A stretch of 64,000 bases of DNA. Origin: Asterella californica. Lineage: Eukaryota; Streptophyta; Marchantiopsida; Marchantiales; Aytoniaceae. The position numbers were made by a program, and so were the translations under genes. Positions 22,111 to 32,959 of this stretch are shown piece after piece. The first letter of the stretch is position 1. Each line of letters begins with the position of its first letter. A model generated the notes under the pieces. The model saw only the letters and a program-made list of their open reading frames with translations, ran no database searches and was not told the DNA's origin. The stretch lies in assembly GCA_036924285.1 (NCBI GenBank), contig JAYKYS010000014.1, positions 5,704,001 to 5,768,000 on the forward strand. The letters run 5' to 3'.

Positions 22111-22296
22111 ATGAAAACGAGAGGAGGTGGTGGTAGTGGTGGCAGTAGAGTTTCAATTCGAGGCCGAGGCGATGGAAGTGGAGTATCAATTTGAGGTCAA
22201 CGTCGAGGCCGAGGTAATGAAAGAGGACGAGGCCGAGACGGAGTCTCTCAAAGAGCGGAAGGTACGACGAGGGTCTTATAAGTTAATTACCATAGA
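22111..22296 (+). pseudogene. Gly/Arg-rich (RGG-like) ORF fragment
   Basis: From ATG 22111 the frame encodes MKTRGGGGSGGSRVSIRGRG and, after one TGA, GQRRGRGNERGRGRDG. RGG/GRG repeats commonly bind RNA or DNA. The same bases in another frame give an acidic Val/Glu-rich ORF (22127-22396) that I regard as the shadow. Upstream, about 21800-21960, a CTTCCAGCATC(G/A)AAAGT unit is repeated. Confidence 0.3.
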
Positions 22297-22439
22297 AGTT
22301 ATTTTCCTGTCGTCATCATGTGTTATTGGATGTTTGATGTTAGGGTTTAGTGACACAGTCTATGTCACTGTCTTCATGTGTTGTTTGCTGTGTTAGGGTT
22401 AGCGATATAGGATGTTTCGTCTTATGAATTAGTCAAAAG

Positions 22440-23345
22440 TGTCAAATTAGAGCGAAACACGGCTTGTTTCATCCTGTGGTGAGACGAAATGTGTATTTTG
22501 CGGACTGTGAATTAGTCGAAGATGTCTCACAGAGGACGAAACACGATTTGTATCACCTAAATAGGACAAAACAATCATGTTTTGCCTTATCCTGAGACGA
22601 AATACGAGTTGTTTCGCCCAATTAGGGCGAGACATACATGTTTCGTCCTGTGAATGAGTCAAAGGTGTCAAATTAGGACGAAACATGACTTGTTTCATCT
22701 TGTGGTGAGGTGAAACATGTGTTTCGTGGACTGTGAAGACTGCGAATTAGTCGAAGGTGTCTCACAGAGGACGAAACACGATTTGTATCGATCAAATAGA
22801 GCAAAAAGATTATGTTTCATCTCATGACATTAGTCCCCCTTCACGACTAATGCGTAGAGGACGAAACACGAGGTGTTTCGCCCTTTCACGAGACAAAACA
22901 ACAATGTTTCACCTCATGAGATTAGTCGTGAAGGTACCTCTCACGACTAATGCACAGAAGGCGTAACAATAATGTTTCGTCTCATGAAGTATATCCTTCA
23001 CGACTAATGCACAGAGGGCGAAACAACTCGTGTTTCGTCCTTTCATGAGATGAAACAACAATGTTTCGTCTCATGACATTAGTCGTGAAGGGGTACCCTC
23101 GCGACTAATGCACAGAGGACGAAACATACATGTATCGTCATGTAATGACACGAAACATGTATGTTTCATCTCAGAGGATTGGTCGTGAAGGGGTACCCCT
23201 TCACGACTAATTCCCAGAGGACAAAACACGGGTTGTCTAATTCTCAGAGGACGAAACACGGCAAAACAGGGGTTGTTTTGTCTCATAAGATTAGTTGTGA
23301 AAGATACATGAGACGAAATATGGTTTGTTTCGTCCTGGCATGAGG
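22440..23345. repeat. Palindrome array 1 in the MULE
   Basis: About 900 bp are built from variants of GACGAAACA followed by a few bases and TGTTTCGTC, which fold as short hairpins. They alternate with ATTAGTCGTGAAGG and CCTTCACGACTAAT arms that meet at GGTACC (for example 23085-23110 and 23190-23215). A higher-order unit of about 230 bp is repeated at its start (GTCAAATTAG..ACGAAACA near 22440 and 22669). No coding sequence is credible here. Confidence 0.8.
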
Positions 23346-23502
23346 TGAAACTTATTAGGAGCTTGAGGATTTGTGAAGTGGCTGGGCATCTTGACCACTA
23401 AAAGCACATGAGTAAGGAAAAATTGGTACGACATCTAGAAACATGGGTGGGTATGATCTTGACTCATCTCATGATCCATAGCGGTATACTTCCTGAGGGA
23501 GG

Positions 23503-23574
23503 ACTCGATGATAGCTGAAGTCTCTGAGAGGAATCCTAGCGGATTCTTCTCAGAGACTTCAGCTATCATCGAGT
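23503..23574. repeat. 34-bp near-perfect hairpin
   Basis: The left arm 23503-23536 starts ACTCGATGATAGCTGAAG. The right arm 23541-23574 is its inverse with one mismatch. The loop is TAGC. It lies in the 325-bp stretch between the first palindrome array and the first exon-like segment of the phosphatase-like gene. Confidence 0.85.
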
Positions 23575-23669
23575 AAGATATTTATCTTTTTCTTAAGTTT
23601 ATTTAAATTTATTTTAGTTATTTTTCATTTAGTAAGCTTGAATACTTACTGAGTTTATGGTGCTTTCAG

Positions 23670-25207
23670 CTCGAGTAGTGGATTCTTCTTCTCATGGTGA
23701 AGATCCTCAGTCTTCACAGCATGTTCCTCCTTCATCAAGTAAGAAGTTTTAAAATTTTTTATTTAGTTCTTTGTTTTGGTAAGTTAGTTTTTTAGTTTTG
23801 GTAGAGTTATGTTTCAGTATCGATGGATTAAACTCTCATCTAAAATGGTGCTTTCAGATCTCGCGATGGACTCCTCTCTTGGGCAAGACCCTCAATCTTC
23901 ACATCGTGTTCCTCCTGGTCAAGACCCTCAATCTTCACATCATGTTCCTCCGTCATCAGGTAAGTTTACAGTTTAGTTTAGTTTAGTTCTAGTTTACTTC
24001 TACTTAGAAACTATGAGTTTGGGGTCTTGGTATTTGTTGGTAGAACTTGTTAAATACTTTTATAATATGTTTATTCTTATTTTATTTTAGTTTACTTTTA
24101 CTTTCTTATTTTAATTGAGTTGTACTTGGTTACTTATTGTATATTTGTTATTTTGTATATCTGAGATAAGGAGGCTATTTTCGTGGCGAGAATGAATCAA
24201 CTGCATAATGCCATCAAGAAGAATGAGGAAGAGCTTAATTCCAAAAGTCTTCAACTCGAGCATATGGAGTATGAAGTTATGATTGTGAAAGAGGAATTGA
24301 GCACAATACGTGTGGCAGAAGAGTTCTACCCTCATCTAGTTCACCCTACTGCAAATCGGCATAAGACTTTAATCCTTGATTTGAATGATCTTTTGATCCA
24401 AGTGGGAAGGAACGAGCATGAGTTGATACCAGCGTGTGAAAAAGGATATGTAAAAAACTACATCGAAGCAGTCTATATGGTACGCGGCGAGAACTGGAGT
24501 GAAAGCTTTTCCGGAGATATGTTTAGATAAGTTTCATGTTATCATATGGACTTCTCGAACATTGTTAAACACGATAACATTACTATGCGCTATGGAAGGG
24601 TGAATTATTTACCTCCTGGAGTTGTAGGAAGGAAGGTATGATACTTCTTCTAAACTTATTTTCAATTTAGATTTTCATTTCATCATCTTTTTGTATTATA
24701 TGTTATGTTTTTGGTTTAAGATATGTGTTCTAATAACTATTTCCTATTTTGTAGTTATGTCATGTTTTTGCTCAAGATATGTGTTTAAAATATAAGACGG
24801 TTCGATAAGCTGCATTTGGGAATCACTTGTATATGAAAGATTTTGCTATTCTTCATCACCATAACTTGAGCACGAGGGACGTTTTGTTGGTGGGTGATAG
24901 TCCAGTCAAAAACTGCACCAACCACCCTTTTAATGCTATCCATCCTCCTCCGTTTTCTCCTTTCGCTATGGATAGTGATAGAGACTTGTATTTTGAAGCG
25001 ACTTTGTTGTCTTAGCTTCTTCGTTGGAGTGTTAGCCTTGAGTAAACACCTGTCTATGTAGAGAGTAGATATTCACAAGTTTTTGCTCAAGATCCATTTA
25101 TAGCACTTAAAAGCTATTGGACCAATATGACCAAGGAAGAGGTCAATATCGTATGGAGATCCGTGCCACATGGAGTTTGTATGCATCTCTATCATAAACT
25201 CCAATGA
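23670..25207 (+). pseudogene. FCP1/HAD-phosphatase-like gene, decayed, in the MULE
   Basis: Exon-like blocks with plausible GT-AG borders are 23670-23738, 23858-23959, 24166-24635 and from 24755. The first two have lengths divisible by three and the same phase, and encode near repeats (DPQSSQHVPPSS and DPQSSHRVPPGQDPQSSHH). The third has a coiled coil, then HKTLILDLNDLLIQ, which aligns with the HAD motif I strand of FCP1-like proteins but has Asn for the second Asp. A frame change near 24530 leads to FHVIIWTS, the HAD motif II pattern. The fourth carries LLVGDSPVKNCTNHPFNAI, like the plant FCP1 end (DDSP..NP...AI). Stops at about 24808 and 25015 break it. Catalysis is unlikely. Confidence 0.65.
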
Positions 25208-25414
25208 GAAAGATTTCTCTCTCGAGACTTCATGATAATATAAACATGACTTGAGAAAGTCAAAGTTTTCACTAGTAGACGAGTATATGAAAATGACCTT
25301 CTCTATTATTTCCTTGTCTTGGAGTGTTATGTGACCTTTTTATGCATTGCTCATTTCATTTGTTTGGTATTATTTCATGCGATGCTAGACTGCTTTTTCA
25401 AAGATTCTCTATAT

Positions 25415-26130
25415 TGGGCGAAACAGCTCGTGTTTCGCTCTTTGAGAATTAGTCGTGAAAGGTATCTCTTCACGATCAATCCTCTGAGACGAAACATACA
25501 TGTTTCTACTCATTACAGGACAATACATGTATGTTTTACCCTCTGACAATTAGTCGTGAAGGGTACTCCTTCATGACAGGGCGAAACATGTATGCTTCGT
25601 CCTCTAGAAGCGAAACAAGCCGTGTTTTGTCCTCTGACAATTAGTCGTGAAGGGTACCCCTTCACGACTAATGTCAAGAGGCGAAACATACATGTTCGTC
25701 TCATGACAAGATGAAATATGTATAGTTCGTCCAAAGAGGACGAAACAAGCCGTGTTTCGTCCAAAGAGAATTAGTCGTGAAGAGAACCCCCTTCATGACA
25801 GGACGAAACAAGCCGTGTCTCGTCCAAAGAGAATTAGTCGTGAAGGGTACCCCTTCACAAGTAATGTCATGAGGCGAAACATACATGTTTCGTCTCATGA
25901 CAGGACAAAACATGTATGTTTTGTCCTCTTTGGGCGAAACAAGCAATGTTTCGTCCAAAGAGAATTAGTCGTGAAGAGTACCCCCTTCACGATTAATGTC
26001 ATGAAACGAAACATACATGTTTCGTCTCATGATTGGACGAAACTAGCCGTGTTTCGCTCTCTGAGAAAGACAGAAGAGAGGAGTGCATGACGAAACTAGT
26101 CATGTTTCGCTCTATGAGAAAGACAGAAGA
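25415..26130. repeat. Palindrome array 2 in the MULE
   Basis: Same building blocks as array 1: GACGAAACA...TGTTTCGTC hairpins and AGTCGTGAAGGGTACCCCTT palindromes (for example 25644-25668 and 25831-25857). Repeats end with a doubled segment of about 45 bp (GAGAAAGACAGAAGAGAGGA at 26063 and 26117). With array 1 it brackets the phosphatase-like gene. Confidence 0.8.
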
Positions 26131-26386
26131 GAGGAGTGCACGTAGAATGATTTTGATTCAACTTTATATAATGAAAGCCGTATACAAAATATAAGATGGA
26201 CGAGTTAACGTTGAAATGCGCATTCAACATATTCAATGCGTATTCACCATAACTACGGGTCCGATTTAGAACCATCCTAGAACACCTTGAGTTTTTGTAA
26301 TGCTTCTACTAACTCCAACAGCTCTCCCTTTTGTTCTCGTTGGAGCTCAACTACCGCTTGCAAATCTCGAGCAATACCTTCCAAGC

Positions 26387-28980
26387 TCATTTCAGTCTCT
26401 TCTGATCTTCAACTAGTGTCACTATCTGATGGTGTAAGCGCTCCATCTCCATAAGCTCAGCGTTATCACCCAATGTAGACTTCTCACTTTCTGCCAAAAG
26501 ATAAAATGTTACACTGTCCATGGCAAAGATAAGATCTTCTATTGCGTCTTCGAACTCATCTGACTCTTCTATCTCATGTTCTACTTGGAACACTGTAAAC
26601 TGATTCTGCTTCGTGTTCAAACCAATTTTGAACCGCCACTTCTTTTGGAGCTTGAGCTTGTGAGTATTGAGTATTGTTATCCATTTGTACCACACGGTGT
26701 CTTCCTCGTCGAATTGCGACAAGAGGCGGGTCACAAGTCCAAACAGGTTCTAAGTCGTCAATCATTATTAGAGATAGATGTTGTTGTCCATAAATTGCAA
26801 ATAGTGATGAGCTGTCAACGAGTGTCATAGGTTTCTCTCTCACTTCACTGTCGAAGGTGATAACATGCTCATATGGCCATCTCATTTCCTGGTACTCGAC
26901 GCAACTGCACGTTCTTCGTCCATTCGAGCTATGTTTAACTACATGAGTTGATCCTGAAGTGTTACAGCGAACTGTGGTCTCTCTAAAGTTTGAAACTTGG
27001 CAAATGAATCATTCTGCAGCTTGCTCATTCTCTGTATGTCCGTTCCTCGCAAACTTTGTGAGTAGATTTGTCTCCTGCTCCAATTGTTGACGCCTCGTGG
27101 TAAATTGTTGCATGATGTAATATCAAATTTCAAGAAAATTCTCAGGGGAGCATTAATACGAATGGTCCTCAGAGCGTTGTTCATGCTCTCGGTTACATTA
27201 GAAGTTACCTTCCCATATCGTGGCTTCGGAAATGCACAACGACTATATCTTTCTGACATGATGCCTCGTAGATAAGTAGTCAACTGTTTACCTTGATCTC
27301 CGAGGTCATCGAGTTTCCTTAAAACCTCGTTATATCTGTCACATCAAACTGCATTAAAACACCGATTCCTCGCTAATTCTATAAGAAACATAAATTCTGA
27401 TTTGAAAATTCTCATGATCGAAAGCTAGTCGAGCTAACCAAATGCTCACAAATGCTGAATGCAGACTTGTTATAACTACGGGTGAGATTCGTACGCCTCT
27501 CGGTTCTTCGCATACAAGCAAGCTAAAAATAGTTGCTCGACCTCTTTGACAAATCTCTTCCTCACGTTCATTCTAATGTGTTGAGCACAATGAACATGCG
27601 TCACTGTTGGAAATATCTCAACAACGGCTTTCTCCAAACCTTTTTGTCGATCGCTGATGATGACAGACTCTCAATTTCATTTATAGATTCTCTCAATAAA
27701 CCACAGAACCACGTCCAGTTTGATGTATATTCTCTCGGAGCTACAACATAAGCTAAAATGATAGCCTGGTTTGCACCATCGAGGGTGGAAGCCAAGAAAA
27801 TTTGACAATGAAACTTGCGTGACTTCGAATGACAAGAGTCAAGACAAATCACTTTCTGACAGGAGCTAAAGACATTACGAGTAGCACTGGGACAGACAAA
27901 AAACGACTAAAAATTGTCGGATGATTTATCCATGTGCCTCAATCCAAAACAGCTAAGAGATCGACGTCTTTGATCCTTCTACATACCGATGGAATATGAT
28001 GAAAAGAGACAGTCTGATTATCTTCTAACCAGTCCCGCGAGTGCTCACGGCTTCTCCAAACCTGGTTATATGGAGCTCGTTTATTAAAACTAGTCCAAAT
28101 TTCTTTCATTAAATTCCGGACTGGTATGTTCGGATCTATAGCTACTCTATTACACAATACTTGTGCAAAGAATTTAGAGTTTGACGCTGGTCCGCGTGAA
28201 TAAGTTTGTTGTCCAGGGCAAGTAACTCCAAATTACACACGCTGATGATGATTCTCCATGTGAATTTCCTCTTTGTGCACGTACCCTCCAATTGCACGAC
28301 TGCGTTACTGATCCCTCTCTTGTCTCAACTCTAGTTCCATATAATGTTTTTCTACCAAAGGTTAAATATCACATCTTCTCGGCACACCGACCATTCTTAG
28401 GAACTCGCCGTGTGCTTTGGATCACAGTGACATCTTCTCGTCTTCTGCTCTCTTCCTGTCTCTGTCGTTGGGTGAAGTCGTGGAAGCTACGAGGCTGACT
28501 ACTTATCAAATTCGGGTCCAAGTTTTTGTTATTTCTGACTCGCTGTTCTATCAATTTTCTGCAACGAATCCTCTCTCCATAACGACAAACGCGCACTTTG
28601 TGAGTGGAGTATGACTTGAGCTTGTTACAAGCTCTATTGTTCAAGAAACACCAACAATCTATAGCAAAGTCAAAATCTTTCCAGCATTGAAATTCTCCCC
28701 CCAACCTCAATGTCCATGCAGCCTCTCTTAAGACGTCTAGTGTTTTTCTTTGAAGCACGCGGTCAGCAAGACGAGCGTCAGTCATCTCTTGCCGTCATCG
28801 CTCCAGGATCATTTCGTCTTCTTCCTCGTCGCTTCTTACGTCCAAAAAAAATTCCCGCTCTTCATCTTCAAAATGTAATCCATCGAGGGAATCTAAATCA
28901 TTGTCCTCCGACATTATCGCTAAGTGCTTACATGCGCTACGGATCTCTGTCCCAGATGTCTCAATGTTACCACCACGCAC
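26387..28980 (-). pseudogene. MULE transposase, broken
   Basis: Pieces in order on the minus strand: an acidic N-terminal part (28980-28795), a TGA, then a MuDR-type N-terminal domain with EFQCWKDFDFAIDCWCF (28785-28369). A middle part follows (28157-27939), then the catalytic region: CLDSCHSKSRKFH and DGANQ (27852-27760). After a one-base frame change near 27670 comes IISDRQKGLEKAVVEIFP..HVHCAQH, the second Asp and the following C/H motif of MULE transposases. A SNVTESMNN block (27283-26939) and a charged C-terminal part complete it. At least one internal stop and several frameshifts make it inactive. No SWIM-type C/H zinc motif was seen near the end. Confidence 0.8.
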
Positions 28981-29081
28981 TGTTCATAGCCATTCTTTCT
29001 GTTCGATGTGGAACACTGTATCATGCCAGTACTCATTCTGCTACGCAGTTCCGCTTCTCTTCTCGCGCATAGTCTAGCTGT

Positions 29082-29222
29082 GTAACTAGTCAACTTTCGA
29101 AAGCTGACATGACTATCCGATTGGATGTCTGATGTGGCAAAGTAACTTACAAAACGGACGATTGTCAGTTTGGGGGTCGATCAAGAAGGTCATCGTTAAG
29201 AGGGGGTGGATCAAGTAAATTT
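29082..29222 (-). repeat. MULE right terminal inverted repeat
   Basis: The reverse complement begins AAATTTACTTGATCCACCCC and runs to GACTAGTTAC. It matches 20170-20340 without the 28-bp insert found there. The first transposase codons start only about 100 bases inside it. Confidence 0.9.
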
Positions 29223-30597
29223 TTGAGTTCTATACAGCATGAGTATAGAGTTATTGGGAGTCCAACGCTGCTATACAGGAGAAGGGAATCACATAGATGC
29301 TATGCGCAGGCCTCCTGCTGCTACGTTTAGATAATCGAATGTGATAAGTGCTATATTGTTCCTTCAGCGGGTTATGTCTTCAAAGGTTGACCTGCAGTAC
29401 AATGGAAGTAAGTTCAAACTAAGAGATAACAATAAGGTCCAAGTTGAAAGGGAAATAAACTTTTGTTACCTTCGTAAGCTCTCCCAGCTCATAAGTTCCG
29501 TTAAAGAGCACTGCATAAAGACATATACTCTGGAAGCTGATAAACGTCATGGAAGCTGGAAGCTGATGAACGTAATGAAAGTTGAGAACTGTCCTCACCT
29601 TGTGAAAACTCGAAGATGCCGCAAGGATGTATTATTCTTCCCAGACAACGTCTGAGTCCAGTTGCTAGACAGTAAAATATCGTGCATGAGTTTGGACGAA
29701 AAAGACTTTAACAATATCTGCAATTGTCATAGTCTCTGATCGCGGAAGGCTATCCGATCGCGCTATAGCCTTCCACAAGGACTCAATTCAGGTTTCTGAA
29801 TATCGCAAGCCATCAGCCATCTACAGGAGGGTGTATACTTACTTGATCTTATCATAGACCTTAAGCATGTCTTGAGTGTGGTTTCTAAAGAGTCTTCGGT
29901 GCAAGCTTTGAACTTTGCATTCATCAATCGACGGTCGTATTCTTCAATCCAATTATAAAGAAATGAATCAAATCATCTATCTAATCAACTCTCAACTTCA
30001 TCCAAGAAATGCTCCAATGGTGGTATCTGATACCTCCGAGTTGGTAAAAGCAACAATATATGCTTCCAAAGCTTTGGTAATTAACACACTCTTGAATATG
30101 ATTAATCCGTCTCTGGTGTGTAGATCTCTTGTCAACAAGTAGATTCATCGACCGCTTGAACGAACCATACCATCCATGTTTGACAAAATATTCTATTTTC
30201 TCTTGATCGAGAAAAGGACTCCGTCTATGAAGCTCTACCTGCTTTTAAAAAGTTGATAAAACACAAGTAGATTAGATTTTATCTTTAAATGAATTTTAAA
30301 GTAAAAAGGATAACTTTTTATAACAAAAAGTGAATTCTTACGAGAATATTTCTTTTTGATATAAAAAAGATATTTAAATTATATATTTGGAAAAAATAAG
30401 TATTAAAATACTCATAGATGTTATCAGCAAAATACACAAAGTTGTCGCCCCAGGTGTTGATGTTGTCTCCAAAACTGCAGATTCTTATTTTTTTTCACGA
30501 GGAGATGCATTTAGAACATAAGAGCTGAACCGCACCTATTACATCACAAATCCAACTCCAACAACAATCGCTGCACTAACACTACCGAATCCATCTT
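29223..30597. other. Intergenic, no supported gene
   Basis: An ORF at 29341-29655 has no recognisable domain. It contains a short doubled word (GGAAGCTGATAAACGT and GGAAGCTGATGAACGT). A small hairpin, GGAAGGCTAT...ATAGCCTTCC, lies at about 29743-29775. Nothing else is evident. Confidence 0.4.
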
Positions 30598-30965
30598 AGT
30601 ATACCACTAGCCCGATGGTTAGATGCTTTAATCCGAATGAGGATCATGAGTGTATCTCATGAAACTAGCAATATAAATAACATAACTCTCCTACAACAAT
30701 TGCACTAGACACTCGCCATTGTCTTTCAGTATACCACTAACCCAATGGTCAGATCACTATACCATGAATGAGAGTCGTGAGTGCAACCCACGTAAATAAT
30801 AATATAAAGAACACAACTGTTCTTCAATCACTACCGCACACACTTGTCAGTATCTCTCAATATACCACTAACTCAATGATCAGATCACCTTAACTCAAAA
30901 TGATGGTCGTGAGTGCACCCCACATAGCTAACAATATAGTGAGGACTATCTAATAAACAAATATC
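30598..30965. repeat. Three tandem tRNA-like units of about 130 bp
   Basis: The words TATACCACTA, CAATGGTCAGAT-like and GTCGTGAGTGCA(A/C)CCCAC recur starting at 30600, 30730 and 30861. Each pair of words is spaced about like pol III A and B boxes, so the units may derive from a tRNA-like SINE head. They are diverged from each other and none forms a credible tRNA gene. Confidence 0.6.
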
Positions 30966-31944
30966 ACATAGAGAAGAAATACAGAATATTTTGATAACTA
31001 GAGCAAGCCAAAAGAGAAAAAAAGATAGAAGAATGAGAGAGGAAAAGGGAGAAAAGGAGATTAAAGAGAAGAAGGAGGAGGAGGAGGAGGGAACCTTTAA
31101 GGTTACTCTTCCTCTGTTAGCGAATTGTGCTATGCTCGGATCGCTCACAGACTGCTTATCGTCAATAGATAGTTTGTTGAGGGAAGGAGAGGTCCTTTCG
31201 TCGATGAAAGCGGTCTAGACCGATCGATCTAGATCCCAATTGTTCATCGAAGATCATCGAATGCTTTGCCGATGAACGAGATGGTCTGTTCGTCGGTGAG
31301 CTAGACCAAATCGATTGATCTAGATTGTTGATCTTTTATCGACGACTGATTTCATCGAAAATTTAGCTCACTGTCCGTTGATTGACGGCAGATGGTTCAC
31401 AAACAGTTCAACTTGTCCTTGAAAATGCTCCACGGTCGTCTTTCATCAATATAAATTATCTAAATTTAGCAGTCATATCTCTATCCTTCCATCTTCGTCT
31501 TTATTTTGGATAATAAAATTGATCTTAAAAATACTAATATTTTCAAAATTAAAAGATAAATTTACCAAAATTTCAGTGCAATTTTGATTACCGAAACTTC
31601 GTCACAAAATTTCATCCAAACTTGCCCCACTACTATCATTGTAAATATAACTCCGGCACTAGATGCCATGGTTGAGATAACATCTAATCAACGACAAGAA
31701 AGATTGAGTGGTTATAGAGTTGATATATCCTCATAAAACTTTTACATTTCTTCCACTCAATTCGATTGGACCGTTTTATGAACCATCTGTAAGTTGTTAA
31801 ATATCAAAATTTTCTTGCTGATAAGAAATTTGAAATTTCGCATTATGTTCAAAATATCATAAACCGGATACATGCCATCAGATAAAAAGGACACCAAGAA
31901 AATCCCTCTTTGATACGCTTCTTAAAAGTTAAATGCCCGGTATG
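30966..31944. other. Intergenic, no supported gene
   Basis: A purine-rich stretch (about 31005-31095, GAGAGGAAAAGGGAGAAAAG-like) is followed by short imperfect repeats around TCTAGACCGATCGATCTAGA (about 31212-31231). No coding evidence. Confidence 0.4.
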
Positions 31945-32290
31945 GGTATAAAATCATGAAAATAAATATTCTTTTCTTTATTAAAGTGTATTTTGAGTTT
32001 TAGGAAATTCTCCTATGTTTCAAGAAACCCTAATATTAAAATCTTCATTTCAATATTTCTCTATCAATAATAAACAGTTTGTTTTAAAATGAATCATAAC
32101 TTGTAAAGCTAGTGAAAAACTTTAATATAATTCCTTATTTCACAAATTCGATGCTTTGATAAAAATATAATCATCAAACCATCTTCTGTATAATGGTAAA
32201 ATTTCTGAATTCTCTTAAGCAGACCCGCAAAAAGAGGTGCTCGAGGTCACCAGGAGTACTTGTATGCATACAGGAGGTTTAACAATTTTC
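31945..32290 (+). repeat. Dispersed LTR-like repeat, copy 2
   Basis: It shares with 58480-58790 the order GTATAAA.., TGTATTTTGAGT, CCAAGAAAC-like, CATTTCAATATTTCTCT-like, CAGTTTGTTTTAAAATGAATC, TTGTAAAGCTAGTGAA, CCTTATTTCACAAATTC and GGTCACCAGGAGTACTTGTA. Confidence 0.6.
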
Positions 32291-32432
32291 TTACAGTTTC
32301 TCGAACGAAAACTTGACAACAAGAGATGTACAGAAGCACCTCGTATCACCAACCCTGCCGTTCTGTAAATACCTTTGAGAAGACGTAGTGTGGATGCACT
32401 CAATTCTTAACAATTCGAGGATTGTAAAACAG

Positions 32433-32950
32433 AACCCTACAGTGATGTCACAGAAACGCAAATAAATGCCACCCTCATTAAGGCCCAAGTGCGTGAGGGA
32501 CAACCTGTCATTAAGGACCAAGCGACTGCCTGAGAGCTGCCCGCGAAATGCCTGAGAGCTGCCCACTATTTCCTACACCCAGAGAGGAGGTCCTTTTTTT
32601 TCTAAGTGAAGGACGCTAAGCCTGCGGCCGGAGGCGGCACCGTAGAGCTCCAAGAACCCTAGACTGCGACCGCAGGCCGCAACGTCAAAATGGACCTTAC
32701 CAGATTTGAACCCGAGACCTGTCGTCCCTATATCCGAGCTATCACCAACACACCACCACGAGCTGATGCTCAAAGCCTCTCCCGGATGTTAATAAACACC
32801 TTGGCTGGACCTCCACATCTTCTGCTCGAGTAGCTCTCTTGCCTGCCCAGATTTGAGCCTGCTGCCGTTCGCGGGCAGCTCTCCCTCACACGCCTCATCG
32901 CTAATTAATACAGCATTAAGTGGATAATCAGTGACATCACTGTAGGGTTC
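32433..32950. mobile_element. 518-bp TIR element with 8-9 bp target duplication
   Basis: Terminal inverted repeats read GAACCCTACAGTGATGTCAC from each side. Direct repeats GTAAAACAG flank it (32424-32432 and 32951-32959). An inner inverted pair (GTGAGGGA..GAGCTGCCCGCG) lies at about 32489-32549 and 32871-32888. The duplication length fits hAT or Mutator families, and there is no coding capacity. A tRNA-like stretch lies inside on the minus strand (about 32775-32705, CAGCTCGTGGTGG then GGTCTCGGGTTCAAATCT). Confidence 0.8.
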
Positions 32951-32959
32951 GTAAAACAG

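Larger units (their letters stand above)
20170..29222. mobile_element. 9.05-kb Mutator-like element with two passengers
   Basis: Long inverted repeats bound the segment: 20170-20340, and reversed 29082-29222. Shared words include AAATTTACTTGATCCACCCC, TCTTAACGATGA, CCGTTTTGTAAGTTACTTTG and TAGCTTTCGAAAG. The minus strand encodes a decayed MULE transposase. The plus strand holds an RPA70-C-like ORF, an RGG-like ORF and a decayed FCP1/HAD-like gene. Two palindrome arrays flank the last of these. Flanks AGTTTTGTATCAG and AGTTCTATACAG look alike and may be a decayed target duplication. The element appears to have captured host sequence, as Pack-MULEs do, while keeping its transposase. All its proteins except the RPA-like ORF are broken. 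Confidence 0.85.

Noticed and set aside
22127..22396. Acidic Val/Glu-rich ORF.
   Set aside because: The same bases read in another frame as a Gly/Arg-rich tract, and the pattern reflects simple GAGGCCGAGG-type repeats, not a recognisable protein.
22440..23345. The regular repeats could be taken for a CRISPR array.
   Set aside because: The repeats are palindromic, variable in spacing, have no unique spacers of constant length, lie in a plant MULE and have no cas genes nearby.
20170..29222. The element might be a Helitron because of the RPA-like ORF.
   Set aside because: Long terminal inverted repeats and a MULE-type DDE transposase are present, and no Rep/helicase protein is seen.
32705..32775. 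Possible functional tRNA gene on the minus strand.
   Set aside because: A-box and B-box-like words are present, but no acceptor stem or proper cloverleaf pairs, and it lies inside a TIR element.
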